Source: Bacteroidaceae bacterium
GTDB taxonomy: Bacteria; Bacteroidota; Bacteroidia; Bacteroidales; Bacteroidaceae
NCBI GenBank assembly: GCA_024398435.1
Contig: JAKSJD010000001.1
Coordinates: forward strand, 124,001-188,000
DNA length: 64,000 nucleotides
Reading direction: 5' to 3'
Positions 9,096 to 21,701 of the stretch are shown in pieces; position 1 is the stretch's first letter, and each line of letters starts with the position of its first letter. Position numbers and translations under genes: made by a program. Below the pieces are notes generated by a model, which worked only from the letters and a program-made list of their open reading frames with translations, was not told the DNA's origin and ran no database searches.

Positions 9096-11072
9096 TTACA
9101 TTGCAAGAACTGTGATTGACAATGGATCGAGAGTCAGTTGGAAGTTGTTAGAAACCTTTTGTGTACTCTTCTGCGGAACGATGTGAGTTGGGTCGGTGAT
9201 ACTGTTGGTAGCTTCACGACTTTCGCCCTTCATCACTGTCTTCTCTGCCTTGCCCTTTACCTTTGCACCTTCTATGGCTACAGTAAGTTTCTGAGCAGTC
9301 TTGCCAGCATTGACAATCTTCAGATATACCTTGCCTGAATTTGTATCAGTAGTAGAAACATAATAAAGCTGAGGAAGTGGATTGCCAGGATAGTCGCTCA
9401 TAGTTGGGATATTGTCGCCCACGATAGGCACAACCTTATTACCGACATTCTGTGCAAACATACACTGAGCGTAGTAAGCTGGAGAACCATAGGCATTGAG
9501 TGCGTCGTAGCCGATAAGGTCGCTCTGCCACTGAATTGCTCCATCGTCAACACGAACGAAGAGAGGTGCATAGCATTGAGCAACGACTACATCACTGTTG
9601 CGTTCCATGCAAGTCATCCAAGCAGCATCTGCAAGGGCTGCACCCATATTGGTTGTTGGCTGACCTTCACGGGTTGCCCATTCTCCACAGAATATCTTAA
9701 CGCCATCACGGCTGTATGAGTCGTACTGTTGAGCTGCGCGGTACATAGCCTCGCTGTTGCGGTAGTAGTGTTCGTCGATTACGTCCACCTTGATTGCCTG
9801 AGGGTCTTGTGCGCTCTGACGGAGAGCACGCTCATCAACTGTGGAAATAATCTGAAGCTTTGGATATTTAGCCTTGATTGCCTCATAGAATTGCTTGAAA
9901 CGATGACTGTAGCTGCCACTGCGGTCGAAGAAGTCTTCATTACCGATTTCAACATAAGTGAGAGGGAATGGTTTGGCATGGCCGTCCTTTACACGCTGAG
10001 CACCCCACTTTGTTTCAGGACCACCTATTACATATTCGATTTCATCAAGTGCATCCTGAATGAATGAATTAAGGGCATCACCCTCTACATAGTCACCACC
10101 GAGGACATAACCAGCAAACACACCAAGGATTGGTTCTGCATTCATTTCCTCACACCAGCAAAGGAATTCGAGAAGTCCCATGCCATCAGTCGACCAATAA
10201 CCCCAAGGACTGTGATGGCCCTGACGGTTGGCAAGGTCGCCAACAGTGTTCTTCCAATCGAAACGCTCTGAGAAGCGATTGCCTTCAAGATAGTTTCCAC
10301 CAGGGAAGCGAAGGAATGTTGGGTGCATTTCACGAAGCATATCCATGATATCCTGACGATACCAGTTCGACTTGATTGTCACTTGCTTGCCCGAAGTTGG
10401 ATAAAGAGTTGCATAAGCCAAACTATACTTGCCAGCATTGGCAAACTTGATGAAGAACTGAGCATCCTTTGTAGGCTTCACATCTGCTGAAGTAGCGAAT
10501 GAATAAGAATACTTCTGCCAATCATTAGCACCGATTGTGATGTCCTGACTTGCAAACACTGTCTTGCCATCAAGCGACTGGAGGCCGACTGTTACCTTGC
10601 CTTGCCCCTTGAAATAGGCATCACCGAAATACTTGACTGAAGGCTTTACACCAATTCCCCAGAATCCAGGATTGACCACTTCGACATCGTTCTTTGATGT
10701 TTCGATTGCAATCGACTTCTTGTTTTGGAATGTAACGCCACCGTTTGCCTGCTGACGGATGGTGCCGGCTGTAGTGTCATTGAAGAGCCAATAGCGCATG
10801 TTTGATGCGCGTGGAGCTCTTGGAGCCTGTGGACCTCCTTGCTGTCCACGACGACCTCCTTGCTGCTGGTTTACCTCCTGCATGGAAGGGTCGCGAAGCA
10901 ACTGAGAATAAAGACCTCCTTCATAAGAGAAGTTGATTTCCTCTGTCATAAGTCCGTAATGAGTAGGACTTACACTACGTGTAGCCTTGTCAACCTGAAG
11001 TGTGAGCTTAGGTTGAGCATAAGCTGCAGCTGAAAGCAGCATTGCTGCTAAAACTAACATGTTTCTGTTCAT
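9096..11072 (-). CDS. GH51 alpha-L-arabinofuranosidase, exported
   Basis: The 658-residue protein has a signal peptide (cleavage near AYAQP). It has the GH51 architecture: a carbohydrate-binding-like beta domain (about 100-230), a TIM barrel (about 240-520) and a C-terminal beta-sandwich. The acid/base is Glu379 in EIGNED and the nucleophile is Glu464 in FCGEWA. It removes terminal arabinofuranose from plant polysaccharides, probably in the periplasm or at the surface. It is the last gene of a minus-strand operon with two GH2 enzymes (gap 55 nt). Oddity: residues about 65-90 form a Q/G/R/P/A low-complexity insert not expected in the family, and similar inserts occur in three other exported hydrolases here. 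Confidence 0.92.
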   Translation of the reverse strand: MNRNMLVLAAMLLSAAAYAQPKLTLQVDKATRSVSPTHYGLMTEEINFSYEGGLYSQLLRDPSMQEVNQQQGGRRGQQGGPQAPRAPRASNMRYWLFNDTTAGTIRQQANGGVTFQNKKSIAIETSKNDVEVVNPGFWGIGVKPSVKYFGDAYFKGQGKVTVGLQSLDGKTVFASQDITIGANDWQKYSYSFATSADVKPTKDAQFFIKFANAGKYSLAYATLYPTSGKQVTIKSNWYRQDIMDMLREMHPTFLRFPGGNYLEGNRFSERFDWKNTVGDLANRQGHHSPWGYWSTDGMGLLEFLCWCEEMNAEPILGVFAGYVLGGDYVEGDALNSFIQDALDEIEYVIGGPETKWGAQRVKDGHAKPFPLTYVEIGNEDFFDRSGSYSHRFKQFYEAIKAKYPKLQIISTVDERALRQSAQDPQAIKVDVIDEHYYRNSEAMYRAAQQYDSYSRDGVKIFCGEWATREGQPTTNMGAALADAAWMTCMERNSDVVVAQCYAPLFVRVDDGAIQWQSDLIGYDALNAYGSPAYYAQCMFAQNVGNKVVPIVGDNIPTMSDYPGNPLPQLYYVSTTDTNSGKVYLKIVNAGKTAQKLTVAIEGAKVKGKAEKTVMKGESREATNSITDPTHIVPQKSTQKVSNNFQLTLDPLSITVLAM

Positions 11073-11127
11073 GGTCGTTTTGTTTTGATTTGATGGTTAA
11101 TATTATGTGTTATAAATATATTATATA

Positions 11128-13533
11128 TTATAATGTATGGAAGTTCAACTTGCCCGATTTCATTCCCTTCGACTTAGCCGTGAGCGTGATGTTGCCGGCC
11201 TTTTCAGTCGACTGAACTATCACCATTGCCTGACCATTGTACAGGCGAGGGTTGTTTATACGGAAACTTCCCATATCGGTTGGATTGGCATTTCCTGCAG
11301 CAAGAATATTTCCTTCTCCATTGACACTGAATTCAACCTGTCGTTCAAACTCTGGTACCACATTACCTTCTGCATCCACAAGTTCTGCCAAGTAATAAGC
11401 AATGTCGGTTCCATCAGCACGGAGTTCACTGCGTTTTTCATCACGTGTCAACCGAATGGCAACAGGTTTGCCCGGAGTCTTCAATTCAAACGAAGCACCT
11501 TCCTTTTGGCCATCCCACTCAACTGCACGAAGTGTGCCTGGTTGGTAATCCACAGTAAAGGTAGCGGAATAAGCTTTAGTGATGGTCTTTGTATCAATCA
11601 GTCGGTCATTGAGATAGAGTCGGACCTCAGGACTGCGGGAATAGACACGCACATTGACCTTCGAGCTAATCTGTGGCTGACGGTATGCCTTTGGATTGTT
11701 GAGTTTTGCACCTTCATCTCCATCCCACATCACATTGTAATAGTTGTGTAAAGAGAAGAAAGCAGAAGGGTCCGTCCAGAAGTTAACCTCAATCTCCCAT
11801 CCCCATCCACTGATTTGGTTCCTATAGCCATCAGGGCGAGGAAGTTCCATGGCTGCGGTGATTGGCTGATTGCGCCAAACCACATCACGATAGTAGCTTT
11901 GAGGTTTCTTCTGTCCAATAAGGTCGATATCTCCACACCAACCATTGAAATAAGGATAGCCAGCAAAGAATGGGTCGCGTACACCTTGCTTCAGATAGTA
12001 GCCATGACCAATACCCGACTCACCGAGATAGTCCATTGCAGTCCATACGAAGTCACCTACCACTTGTTGGTACTTCTCAACATTGTCCCAATTGACGGAA
12101 GCTTCTCGTGGATACGATTCGGTTCCACAAATCAGGCGCTTATGATTCTTCATATCATTCTCATACTCACGCCACATATAGTTGTAGCCAACGATATCAA
12201 GCGAAGCAGAAACTAAATCGTATGCCTGCGACCAATTCAGTTGGTCGGTTCCCCAACCGCAAAGTGCTGCCGTAGTTGGACGAGTGCCATCAAGACGGAC
12301 AACAAGGTCGCGCATATTCATTGCTGCGATTCGGGCATCCTCGTGGTGGCGACCAGGGATTTCGTTACCAAGACTCCACATGATGACGCTTGGATGGTTG
12401 CGGTCGCGACGAATCATTGTGCCAAGGTCATCGAGATAGTGAGTTGGGAAATAGTTGTGATAATCATCCTTGTTTTTCTCAACATACCATTGGTCGAAGC
12501 ATTCATCGATTACCATAAGGCCGATGCTGTCGCAAGCTTGAAGGAATTTCTCGGATGGAAGATTGTGGCTGCAACGAACTGCATTATAGCCATAGTCCTT
12601 CATCAATTGAATCTTGCGTTCCTCTGCCCTATCAAACGATGCAGCACCGAGCAAACCATGGTCGTGATGAACACAACCGCCTTTCAGGAGAATCGACTCG
12701 CCATTGAGAAGAAGGCCCTTTTCTGCGTTCCATTCCAATGTACGAATACCAAAAGGAATCGTAATCTCATCATTCTCGTATGTCAAGACTGCCTTATAGA
12801 GATACGGATTGTCGGGCGACCAAATGTGTGCTGAAGGAATCAACAAATTGCCCACAGTGGCAGAAGTAGCCACAACGGTTCCGTTGGCATCAAGTATCTC
12901 TATTGCGGCAGTCGGATAGTTTGTACTGACTGACACAACTGCTCCCGATGGGGTAATCTTTTCGGTCTTGATAAATGTTTCCCATTCGTCGAGATGAACT
13001 TTCGGTGTCTTTATTAGCCAAACATGGCGGAATATACCAGAACCAGAATACCAACGAGTGTTTATACCAAGATTCTCACACTTCACGAGGATTTCATTCT
13101 CCTCGCCTGCAGGTTTCAAGTATTTCGTAATATCAGCACGAAAACTCTGATAGCCATAATGATTGAAGTAGGCCTGTTGTCCGTTCACGAATATTGTAGC
13201 CTGATAGTAAGCTCCCTCGAAATAGAGAGTAATAAGCTTATCTGCATCTTCCGGAGAAAGCACAAGAGTCTTCTTATACCAACCGGTTCCACCAAGGATA
13301 TAAGCCCTTTGATAATCGCTTGCCTCTTTGACAAAAGGACCTATATGCTTCTTGCCCGAATAGATTGCAGCATCAGTGTCAACTCCCCAATCATGAGGAA
13401 GATTGAGCTGGCGCCAAGTTCCGTCTTCATAGCGGAACTGCCAATCCTTATCAATACACGTTTTTCTTGGGGAAGCATTCACTCCAAGAGAAGTCAACAG
13501 CGCTAACAGCAATAGAATAAAAGGTCGATTCAT
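11128..13533 (-). CDS. GH2 beta-galactosidase-like glycosidase, exported
   Basis: The 801-residue protein has a signal peptide (MNRPFILLLLALL...VNA). The GH2 order is visible: sugar-binding jelly roll (about 25-190), immunoglobulin-like domain (about 190-285), TIM barrel (about 285-590), then extra C-terminal beta domains (DUF4982-like plus an invasin/bacterial-Ig-like domain, about 600-801). The acid/base is Glu391 in WSLGNE and the nucleophile is Glu472 in CGTESYP. The short jelly-roll type and lack of a LacZ small-chain domain resemble exported Bacteroidetes beta-galactosidases of plant-cell-wall loci. Beta-glucuronidase or beta-mannosidase activity cannot be excluded. It sits between the LacZ-type GH2 and the GH51. 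Confidence 0.88.
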   Translation of the reverse strand: MNRPFILLLLALLTSLGVNASPRKTCIDKDWQFRYEDGTWRQLNLPHDWGVDTDAAIYSGKKHIGPFVKEASDYQRAYILGGTGWYKKTLVLSPEDADKLITLYFEGAYYQATIFVNGQQAYFNHYGYQSFRADITKYLKPAGEENEILVKCENLGINTRWYSGSGIFRHVWLIKTPKVHLDEWETFIKTEKITPSGAVVSVSTNYPTAAIEILDANGTVVATSATVGNLLIPSAHIWSPDNPYLYKAVLTYENDEITIPFGIRTLEWNAEKGLLLNGESILLKGGCVHHDHGLLGAASFDRAEERKIQLMKDYGYNAVRCSHNLPSEKFLQACDSIGLMVIDECFDQWYVEKNKDDYHNYFPTHYLDDLGTMIRRDRNHPSVIMWSLGNEIPGRHHEDARIAAMNMRDLVVRLDGTRPTTAALCGWGTDQLNWSQAYDLVSASLDIVGYNYMWREYENDMKNHKRLICGTESYPREASVNWDNVEKYQQVVGDFVWTAMDYLGESGIGHGYYLKQGVRDPFFAGYPYFNGWCGDIDLIGQKKPQSYYRDVVWRNQPITAAMELPRPDGYRNQISGWGWEIEVNFWTDPSAFFSLHNYYNVMWDGDEGAKLNNPKAYRQPQISSKVNVRVYSRSPEVRLYLNDRLIDTKTITKAYSATFTVDYQPGTLRAVEWDGQKEGASFELKTPGKPVAIRLTRDEKRSELRADGTDIAYYLAELVDAEGNVVPEFERQVEFSVNGEGNILAAGNANPTDMGSFRINNPRLYNGQAMVIVQSTEKAGNITLTAKSKGMKSGKLNFHTL

Positions 13534-13565
13534 AGCTTTGATTGGTTTGATATTAATAAATAGAA

Positions 13566-13594
13566 AGCCCCCTCACTTATAGATGGAGGGGACT
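13566..13594 (-). terminator. Hairpin between the two GH2 genes (possible partial terminator)
   Basis: A 9-bp G/C-rich stem, AGCCCCCTC against GAGGGGACT, with an 11-nt loop. On the minus strand it is followed by TTCTATTT, and on the plus strand by TTTTTAT. It sits inside the minus operon, 24 nt after the LacZ-type stop and 33 nt before the next start, so it may attenuate or stabilise part of the transcript rather than end it. Confidence 0.5.
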
Positions 13595-13617
13595 TTTTAT
13601 AGATGTAGGATATTTGC

Positions 13618-16860
<3,243 letters not shown>

Positions 16861-16968
16861 TTATTGGTATTTCAATCAACGTGGCCAACCGGCTCGAACG
16901 CCCAATTCCAATATATGCGGACCTTCAGCCGAGGGGGAAGCACTGTATTGTTGTCTAATATTGTTGTG

Positions 16969-16976
16969 CAAAGATA
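16969..16976 (-). promoter_or_regulatory. Promoter -7 box for the minus glycosidase operon
   Basis: TATCTTTG on the minus strand matches the Bacteroidetes TAnnTTTG -7 element about 130 nt before the LacZ-type GH2 start. No clear TTG -33 box is seen. Confidence 0.55.
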
Positions 16977-17139
16977 AAAAGTTTTTTCTATATAATAAAA
17001 TAAAAATGTGTAAATCTTTCGGAAAAGTACGAAAATACTTGATGTTGTAATGTTTGGGCACCAATAAAGCTATTTTTTGGATTTTCAAGGCATTTTGGAG
17101 TGGGAAGTCGAAGAAGGCAATGAGATTTTCCAATTTTCA

Positions 17140-17174
17140 GCCAAAAAACTTTGAAAACAAGCTAAAAAACTTTG
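17140..17174. repeat. Direct repeat, 21-bp period
   Basis: GCCAAAAAACTTTG at 17140 recurs as GCTAAAAAACTTTG at 17161, exactly 21 bp on. It lies in the 708-bp divergent region between the LacZ-type GH2 and the GH31 genes. Confidence 0.5.
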
Positions 17175-17222
17175 GATTTACTGGGATAAAAGTTTGTTTT
17201 GCCATAGTATTTCTTTAAATCA

Positions 17223-17297
17223 CGTCGTGATTTTTATTCGTCGCGTCGTGATTTTTATTCGTCACGACGTGATTTTTATTCGTCGCGACGTGATTTT
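17223..17297. repeat. 21-bp repeat array of dyads (family D), 3.6 units
   Basis: Units start at 17223, 17244, 17265 and 17286. Each carries CGTCGTGATTTTTATTCGTC or the variant with CGACGTGA. The boundaries form palindromes such as AAATCACGTCGTGATTT. It is placed between divergent glycosidase operons, about 200 bp from the + strand promoter, so it could be a cooperative operator or a structural repeat. Confidence 0.8.
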
Positions 17298-17471
17298 AAG
17301 AATCAAGCCAAGAAAACAAAGTTTTTGTTCGCTGAACACGGATTTTCATTTCGTGAGATTCTACTAAATGTTTCCAATCGTTATTTAACCGCTTTGGCCA
17401 ACATTCATAGTACAAAGACGGCATAAAGTGGGAAATATCTGACTTTTGTGAAAATATTTCCCCTATTTCGC

Positions 17472-17502
17472 TTGCTTATATATAAAAAATAATGTATCTT
17501 TG
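17472..17502 (+). promoter_or_regulatory. Promoter for the GH31-GH43 pair
   Basis: A TTG at 17472-17474 lies 20 nt before TATCTTTG (17495-17502), fitting the Bacteroidetes -33/-7 layout. The GH31 start is 45 nt downstream. Confidence 0.7.
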
Positions 17503-17547
17503 CACCCAGAAGTAAAACAACAACAATCAAACTAAATACCAATCAAA

Positions 17548-20043
17548 ATGAAGAAAATCGCAACCTTATTCGTAGCAGCAATTTGCTGTTTTTCGCAGAT
17601 GCAGGCACAGCAGTTGAAGACTGAAGTGTTCCCTTATGGCGACAATTGCGTCCGCGTAGTCAAGTACCCAGCTTCTCTCAGCAAGATGCCGGAAATCAAC
17701 AGTTTCAGTATTGTGGCAAAGCCATCAGGCAAGAGCATCACTAATGGCGGTTCACTCACAGTGGGCAACATCAGCGTAAAGGTCGATGCCAATGGAGCTG
17801 TAACATTCAGCACTACCGACGGAAAGCAACTTCTCAAGGAAACTACTGGCGAAATCACTCCTATCACTGAAGGAGTTGACAAGGGCTTCTACAAGACTCG
17901 TCAAGAGTTCCTTCTCGACCAAAACGAAGCAATCTTCGGATTCGGCCAGAGAAAGGACATCGACATGAACCAAACCGGCAAGAGCGTTGAGTTCTGGAGT
18001 GGCAACACAAACATCACCATTCCTTATTTCGCTAGCCAAAAGGGCTATGGACTCTATTGGGACAATGCCGGCCTCAGCCATTTCCGCGATGCCCGCACTC
18101 CACAGCCAAGACAGGCAAATGCAAACCGTCGTGGTCCTCGCATGGCTCCTGCAGCAGCTCCAGCCAACACTGCTCCATCTTCTTTTGCAAGTGATGTAGC
18201 TTCAGCAATCGACTACTACTTCATCTATGGCGATGGTTCACAGGATGCAGTAATGGCAGGTGTCCGTCATATTTCGGGTCAGGCAACCATGTTCCCTCTA
18301 TGGTCAATGGGCTTCTGGCAGTGCCGCGAACGCTATAAGAGCAGCGATGAACTTTGCGAAGTTGTCGACAAGCATCGTCAGCTCGGCATTCCTCTCGACG
18401 GAATCGTTCAGGACTGGCAGTATTGGGGATGCGACTCAAACTGGAATGCAATGAAGTTCGTCAATCCTCGCTACATCAACAAACTCGGCGACCCTAAATA
18501 CATGCGTTATCTTCCAGACAGCGAACAATCTGGATGGCAGGAACTCGCAAAGCAAACACCTCGCATCAAGTCACCAGAAGACATGATTAAGTATGTTCAC
18601 GACAATCATGCACACCTTATGATAAGTATTTGGGCAAGCTTCGGCCCTTGGACAGATCAATTCAAGGAACTCGACAAGATTGGAGCCCTCCTACCATTCG
18701 AAACATGGCCAAACAACCGTGGTTGCCACCCTTACGACCCATTCAATCCTAAGGCTCGCGACATTTATTGGAAATACCTCAAGAACCTCTACGACATGGA
18801 CATCGATGCATGGTGGAGCGACTCTACAGAACCTGACCACACAGAAAAGCCAGGCGACCGCGACTATAAGACTTATGCAGGAAGTTGGCGTGCAGTGAAG
18901 AACGCATTCCCTCTCTTGACAAACATCGGTATCTATGAGCATCAGCGCCAGGTAAAGGGCAGCGACAAGAAGCGTGCTTTCCAGATGACTCGTTGTGGAG
19001 CATTCGGACTTCAGCGTTCTGCAGCATTCAACTGGAGTGGTGACATTCAGGCTTCTTGGAGCGAATTCAAAAACCAAATCCCTTCTGGCCTCAACTACAC
19101 AATGTGTGGTATTCCTTATTGGAACACTGACCTCGGAGGCTTCTTCTATTGGGATTTCGACCAAACTCCAAAGAATCCAGCAATCGCAGAACTCCAAACT
19201 CGTTGGATGCAATGGGGTGCATTCCTTCCTCTCATGCGTAACCACTGTTCAAGCCCAATGATCAGCGAAATCTATCTCTACGGAGAAAAGGGCCACTGGG
19301 CATACGATGCAATGGTTGATGCAGTTAAGCTTCGCTACCGTATCCTCCCATACATCTACAGCCAGTGTGGTGCAGTTGTTCAGAACAGCGAAAGCATGAT
19401 GCGTCCATTCATCTTCGACTTCCCTAACGACAACGAAGCAATCAATCGCAACGACGAATACATGTTCGGTCATTCTATCTTGGTTCACCCAGTGACTGAC
19501 CCAATGTACACATACAAGGACAACAACAAGCGCGGCCACCTTATCTATCCTAATGTCAAGGAAGCTGCAGCTCCAGTTGACGTTTACCTCCCAGCAGGAA
19601 CAGAATGGTACGACTTCTACACTAACAAAAAGCAGAGAGGCGGCCAGACAATCCAGCGCCTTGCTCCAATCAACATCATCCCTCTCTACATCCCAGCAGG
19701 AAGCATCATTCCATTCGGTCCCGACGTTCAGTACTCAAACGAAAAGCCTTGGGACAATCTCGAAGTGAGAATCTATCCAGGAAAGGATGGCGACTACACA
19801 TTCTATGAGGACGAAGGCGACAGCTACAACTATGAAAAGGGAGCATTCACACTCATCAAGTTCCATTGGGACGATGCAGCAAAGAAGCTCACAATCAGCG
19901 ACCGCCAAGGTAAGTTCAACGGAATGCTTGCAAACCGTCAGTTCAATCTCGTACTCGTTGATGCCAACACTCCTTCAGGCGACAAGCCAGCTCAAGGCAA
20001 GGAAGTTAGCTACAATGGCAGCAAGGTTGAAGTTCAGTTCTAA
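17548..20043 (+). CDS. GH31 glycosidase, probable alpha-xylosidase, exported
   Basis: The 831-residue protein has a signal peptide (MKKIATLFVAAICCFSQMQAQ). It has an N-terminal beta domain with FGFGQRKD, a TIM barrel (about 245-610) and C-terminal beta domains. The nucleophile is Asp425 in WWSDSTEPD and the likely acid/base is Asp499 in NWSGDIQ. The WW..TEPD form resembles bacterial alpha-xylosidases that remove xylose from xyloglucan fragments; alpha-glucosidase remains possible. A 33-residue P/Q/R/N/A-rich stretch (about 182-214) lies where some Bacteroidetes alpha-xylosidases carry an inserted PA14 domain (recalled from family knowledge). A GH43 gene follows after 52 nt in the same transcript. 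Confidence 0.9.
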   Translation: MKKIATLFVAAICCFSQMQAQQLKTEVFPYGDNCVRVVKYPASLSKMPEINSFSIVAKPSGKSITNGGSLTVGNISVKVDANGAVTFSTTDGKQLLKETTGEITPITEGVDKGFYKTRQEFLLDQNEAIFGFGQRKDIDMNQTGKSVEFWSGNTNITIPYFASQKGYGLYWDNAGLSHFRDARTPQPRQANANRRGPRMAPAAAPANTAPSSFASDVASAIDYYFIYGDGSQDAVMAGVRHISGQATMFPLWSMGFWQCRERYKSSDELCEVVDKHRQLGIPLDGIVQDWQYWGCDSNWNAMKFVNPRYINKLGDPKYMRYLPDSEQSGWQELAKQTPRIKSPEDMIKYVHDNHAHLMISIWASFGPWTDQFKELDKIGALLPFETWPNNRGCHPYDPFNPKARDIYWKYLKNLYDMDIDAWWSDSTEPDHTEKPGDRDYKTYAGSWRAVKNAFPLLTNIGIYEHQRQVKGSDKKRAFQMTRCGAFGLQRSAAFNWSGDIQASWSEFKNQIPSGLNYTMCGIPYWNTDLGGFFYWDFDQTPKNPAIAELQTRWMQWGAFLPLMRNHCSSPMISEIYLYGEKGHWAYDAMVDAVKLRYRILPYIYSQCGAVVQNSESMMRPFIFDFPNDNEAINRNDEYMFGHSILVHPVTDPMYTYKDNNKRGHLIYPNVKEAAAPVDVYLPAGTEWYDFYTNKKQRGGQTIQRLAPINIIPLYIPAGSIIPFGPDVQYSNEKPWDNLEVRIYPGKDGDYTFYEDEGDSYNYEKGAFTLIKFHWDDAAKKLTISDRQGKFNGMLANRQFNLVLVDANTPSGDKPAQGKEVSYNGSKVEVQF

Positions 20044-20095
20044 CAAAGAAACATCAGATTCACATATACAAACTAAATAAGAATCAACAAAGAAA

Positions 20096-21445
20096 ATGAA
20101 TACAAGACGAATCATACTGGCACTCGGAGCTTTTGCATGCTTTGCAAACTTTGCTTCAGCACAACTTCGCCCCGACCTTCAGAATCAGAACTGGCCACTC
20201 GTGCAGACGAAGTTCACTCCCGACCCTGCTCCAATGGTCTACAACGACACTGTATTTCTCTACACAGGCCATGATGAAGACGATGCAGGAGGATTCTCAA
20301 TGCACAATTGGCTCCTCTACACTTCCACAGACATGGTCAACTGGACCGATCATGGAGCCATTGCAACAATAAAGGACTTCAAGTGGTTCCCTCGCGATAA
20401 TGGCGCTTGGGCTGCCCAATGTATCCATCGCAATGGAAAGTTCTACCTCTATTGCCCTCTTCACGGAAACGGCATTGGAGTTCTCGTTGCAGATTCTCCT
20501 TACGGACCATTCAAGGACCCAATCGGCAAGCCAATCGTTTGGCAACGTGAACATTGGGAAGACATTGACCCAACTGTTTGGATTGACGATGACGGACAGG
20601 CTTATCTCTATTGGGGAAATCCAAATGTCTATTGGGTAAAGCTCAATGAAGACATGATTTCTTACAGTGGAGAAATCCATAAGCTCGACTATAAGATAAA
20701 GGAATATCAAGAGGCTCCTTGGTTCTACAAGCACAATGGCCACTATTATCTTGCATTTGCTTCAACCTGCTGTCCAGAAGGAATCGGCTATGCAATGAGC
20801 GATTCTCCTACCGGACCTTGGGAATACAAGGGTGCCATCATGGATCATACTCCTCGTACAAACGGAAACCATCCAGGCATCATTGAGTACAAAGGCAACA
20901 GCTATGTATTCGGCTTCAGCTATGATATCATGAAGATTACCGAAACTCGCCATCATGAACGTCGTTCGGTTTGTGCATCAAAGATGGAATACAATGCCGA
21001 TGGAACTATCAAGACTTTACCTTATTGGCTCGACCAAAAGCCTCTCGACCAACTCGAATGGCTCAATCCTTTCAAGATTGTTCAGGCAGAGACAATGGCT
21101 TGGGGTTACGGACTTAAGACCAAACCTTGCAAGAGCGGCATTTGTGTCACTGACATTGATGAAGGCGAATGCATTCGTTTGCGTGGAGTCGACTTTGGCA
21201 CTGGCATTAAGAGATTCTATGCAATGACTGCAGCAAACAAGAATGGCGGTATGATTGAATTGAGAGCCGACAGTTTCACCGGCCCTCTCCTCGGCATCCT
21301 CGGTGTAGGCGCAACTGGTTCATTAGACACTTATTCATTGAATCAATGCCCTGTAGGTGGCATTCAAGGCATTCATGACCTCTACCTCAAATTCCACTGT
21401 ACCGACGACACAACATTCAATTTCGATTGGTGGGTAATGAGATAA
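20096..21445 (+). CDS. GH43 arabinofuranosidase/xylosidase with C-terminal CBM6-like domain
   Basis: The 449-residue protein has a signal peptide ending FASAQ. The GH43 five-bladed propeller spans about 35-310 with the expected triad: Asp43 in PDPAPM (base), Asp158 in DIDPTV (pKa modulator) and Glu206 in QEAPWF (acid). Residues about 325-449 form a CBM6-type beta-sandwich (VQAETMA..., then LRGVDFGTG, ending NFDWWVMR). This subfamily often acts as alpha-L-arabinofuranosidase, though beta-xylosidase activity is possible. It pairs with GH31 and with the GH51/GH2 operon next door, consistent with removal of arabinose, galactose and xylose branches. A strong terminator follows. Confidence 0.9.
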   Translation: MNTRRIILALGAFACFANFASAQLRPDLQNQNWPLVQTKFTPDPAPMVYNDTVFLYTGHDEDDAGGFSMHNWLLYTSTDMVNWTDHGAIATIKDFKWFPRDNGAWAAQCIHRNGKFYLYCPLHGNGIGVLVADSPYGPFKDPIGKPIVWQREHWEDIDPTVWIDDDGQAYLYWGNPNVYWVKLNEDMISYSGEIHKLDYKIKEYQEAPWFYKHNGHYYLAFASTCCPEGIGYAMSDSPTGPWEYKGAIMDHTPRTNGNHPGIIEYKGNSYVFGFSYDIMKITETRHHERRSVCASKMEYNADGTIKTLPYWLDQKPLDQLEWLNPFKIVQAETMAWGYGLKTKPCKSGICVTDIDEGECIRLRGVDFGTGIKRFYAMTAANKNGGMIELRADSFTGPLLGILGVGATGSLDTYSLNQCPVGGIQGIHDLYLKFHCTDDTTFNFDWWVMR

Positions 21446-21486
21446 TGATATTACCTCAATACGGGAATATAATATAAAACAAGGAG

Positions 21487-21514
21487 GGTATCACGCGTGT
21501 GATACCTTTCTTTA
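21487..21514 (+). terminator. Rho-independent terminator after GH43
   Basis: GGTATCAC and GTGATACC form a perfect 8-bp stem around GCGT, followed by TTTCTTTATT. It closes the glycosidase locus. Confidence 0.85.
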
Positions 21515-21587
21515 TTATCCAGCCTTTGCATTTTAAACGCTTTCCAACCTATTTTTACTTAAAAGTAAACATTTTTCCCAAAAGTTA

Positions 21588-21617
21588 TTGCCAATTAATT
21601 TATTTGTAGTAACTTTG
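21588..21617 (+). promoter_or_regulatory. Promoter for mutA-mutB
   Basis: TTG (21588-21590), a 19-nt spacer and TAACTTTG (21610-21617) fit the Bacteroidetes consensus. The leader is about 75-80 nt and has a 6-bp hairpin (CACTTA 21649-21654 with TAAGTG 21665-21670). No cobalamin riboswitch elements were seen. Confidence 0.7.
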
Positions 21618-21701
21618 CGCTTTGAACGGCCTCATATATGCCTCTTGGCACTTATGGCCACCACTAAGTGTGCTTTAAATTTTTTAATTATTTAATATAT
21701 T

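Noticed and set aside
11137..13506. Several open frames (133-204 codons) antisense to the GH2 gene
   Set aside because: They mirror the coding frame of the conserved GH2 enzyme and show no domain or start signals.
17223..17297. Possible CRISPR array
   Set aside because: Units are contiguous 21-22-bp tandem repeats with no unique spacers and there are no cas genes. The same applies to the arrays at 8984, 26457, 32906, 41457, 46199, 52663 and 62200.
21618..21701. Cobalamin riboswitch before mutA
   Set aside because: The leader is only about 80 nt, with one small hairpin and no B12-box-like sequence.
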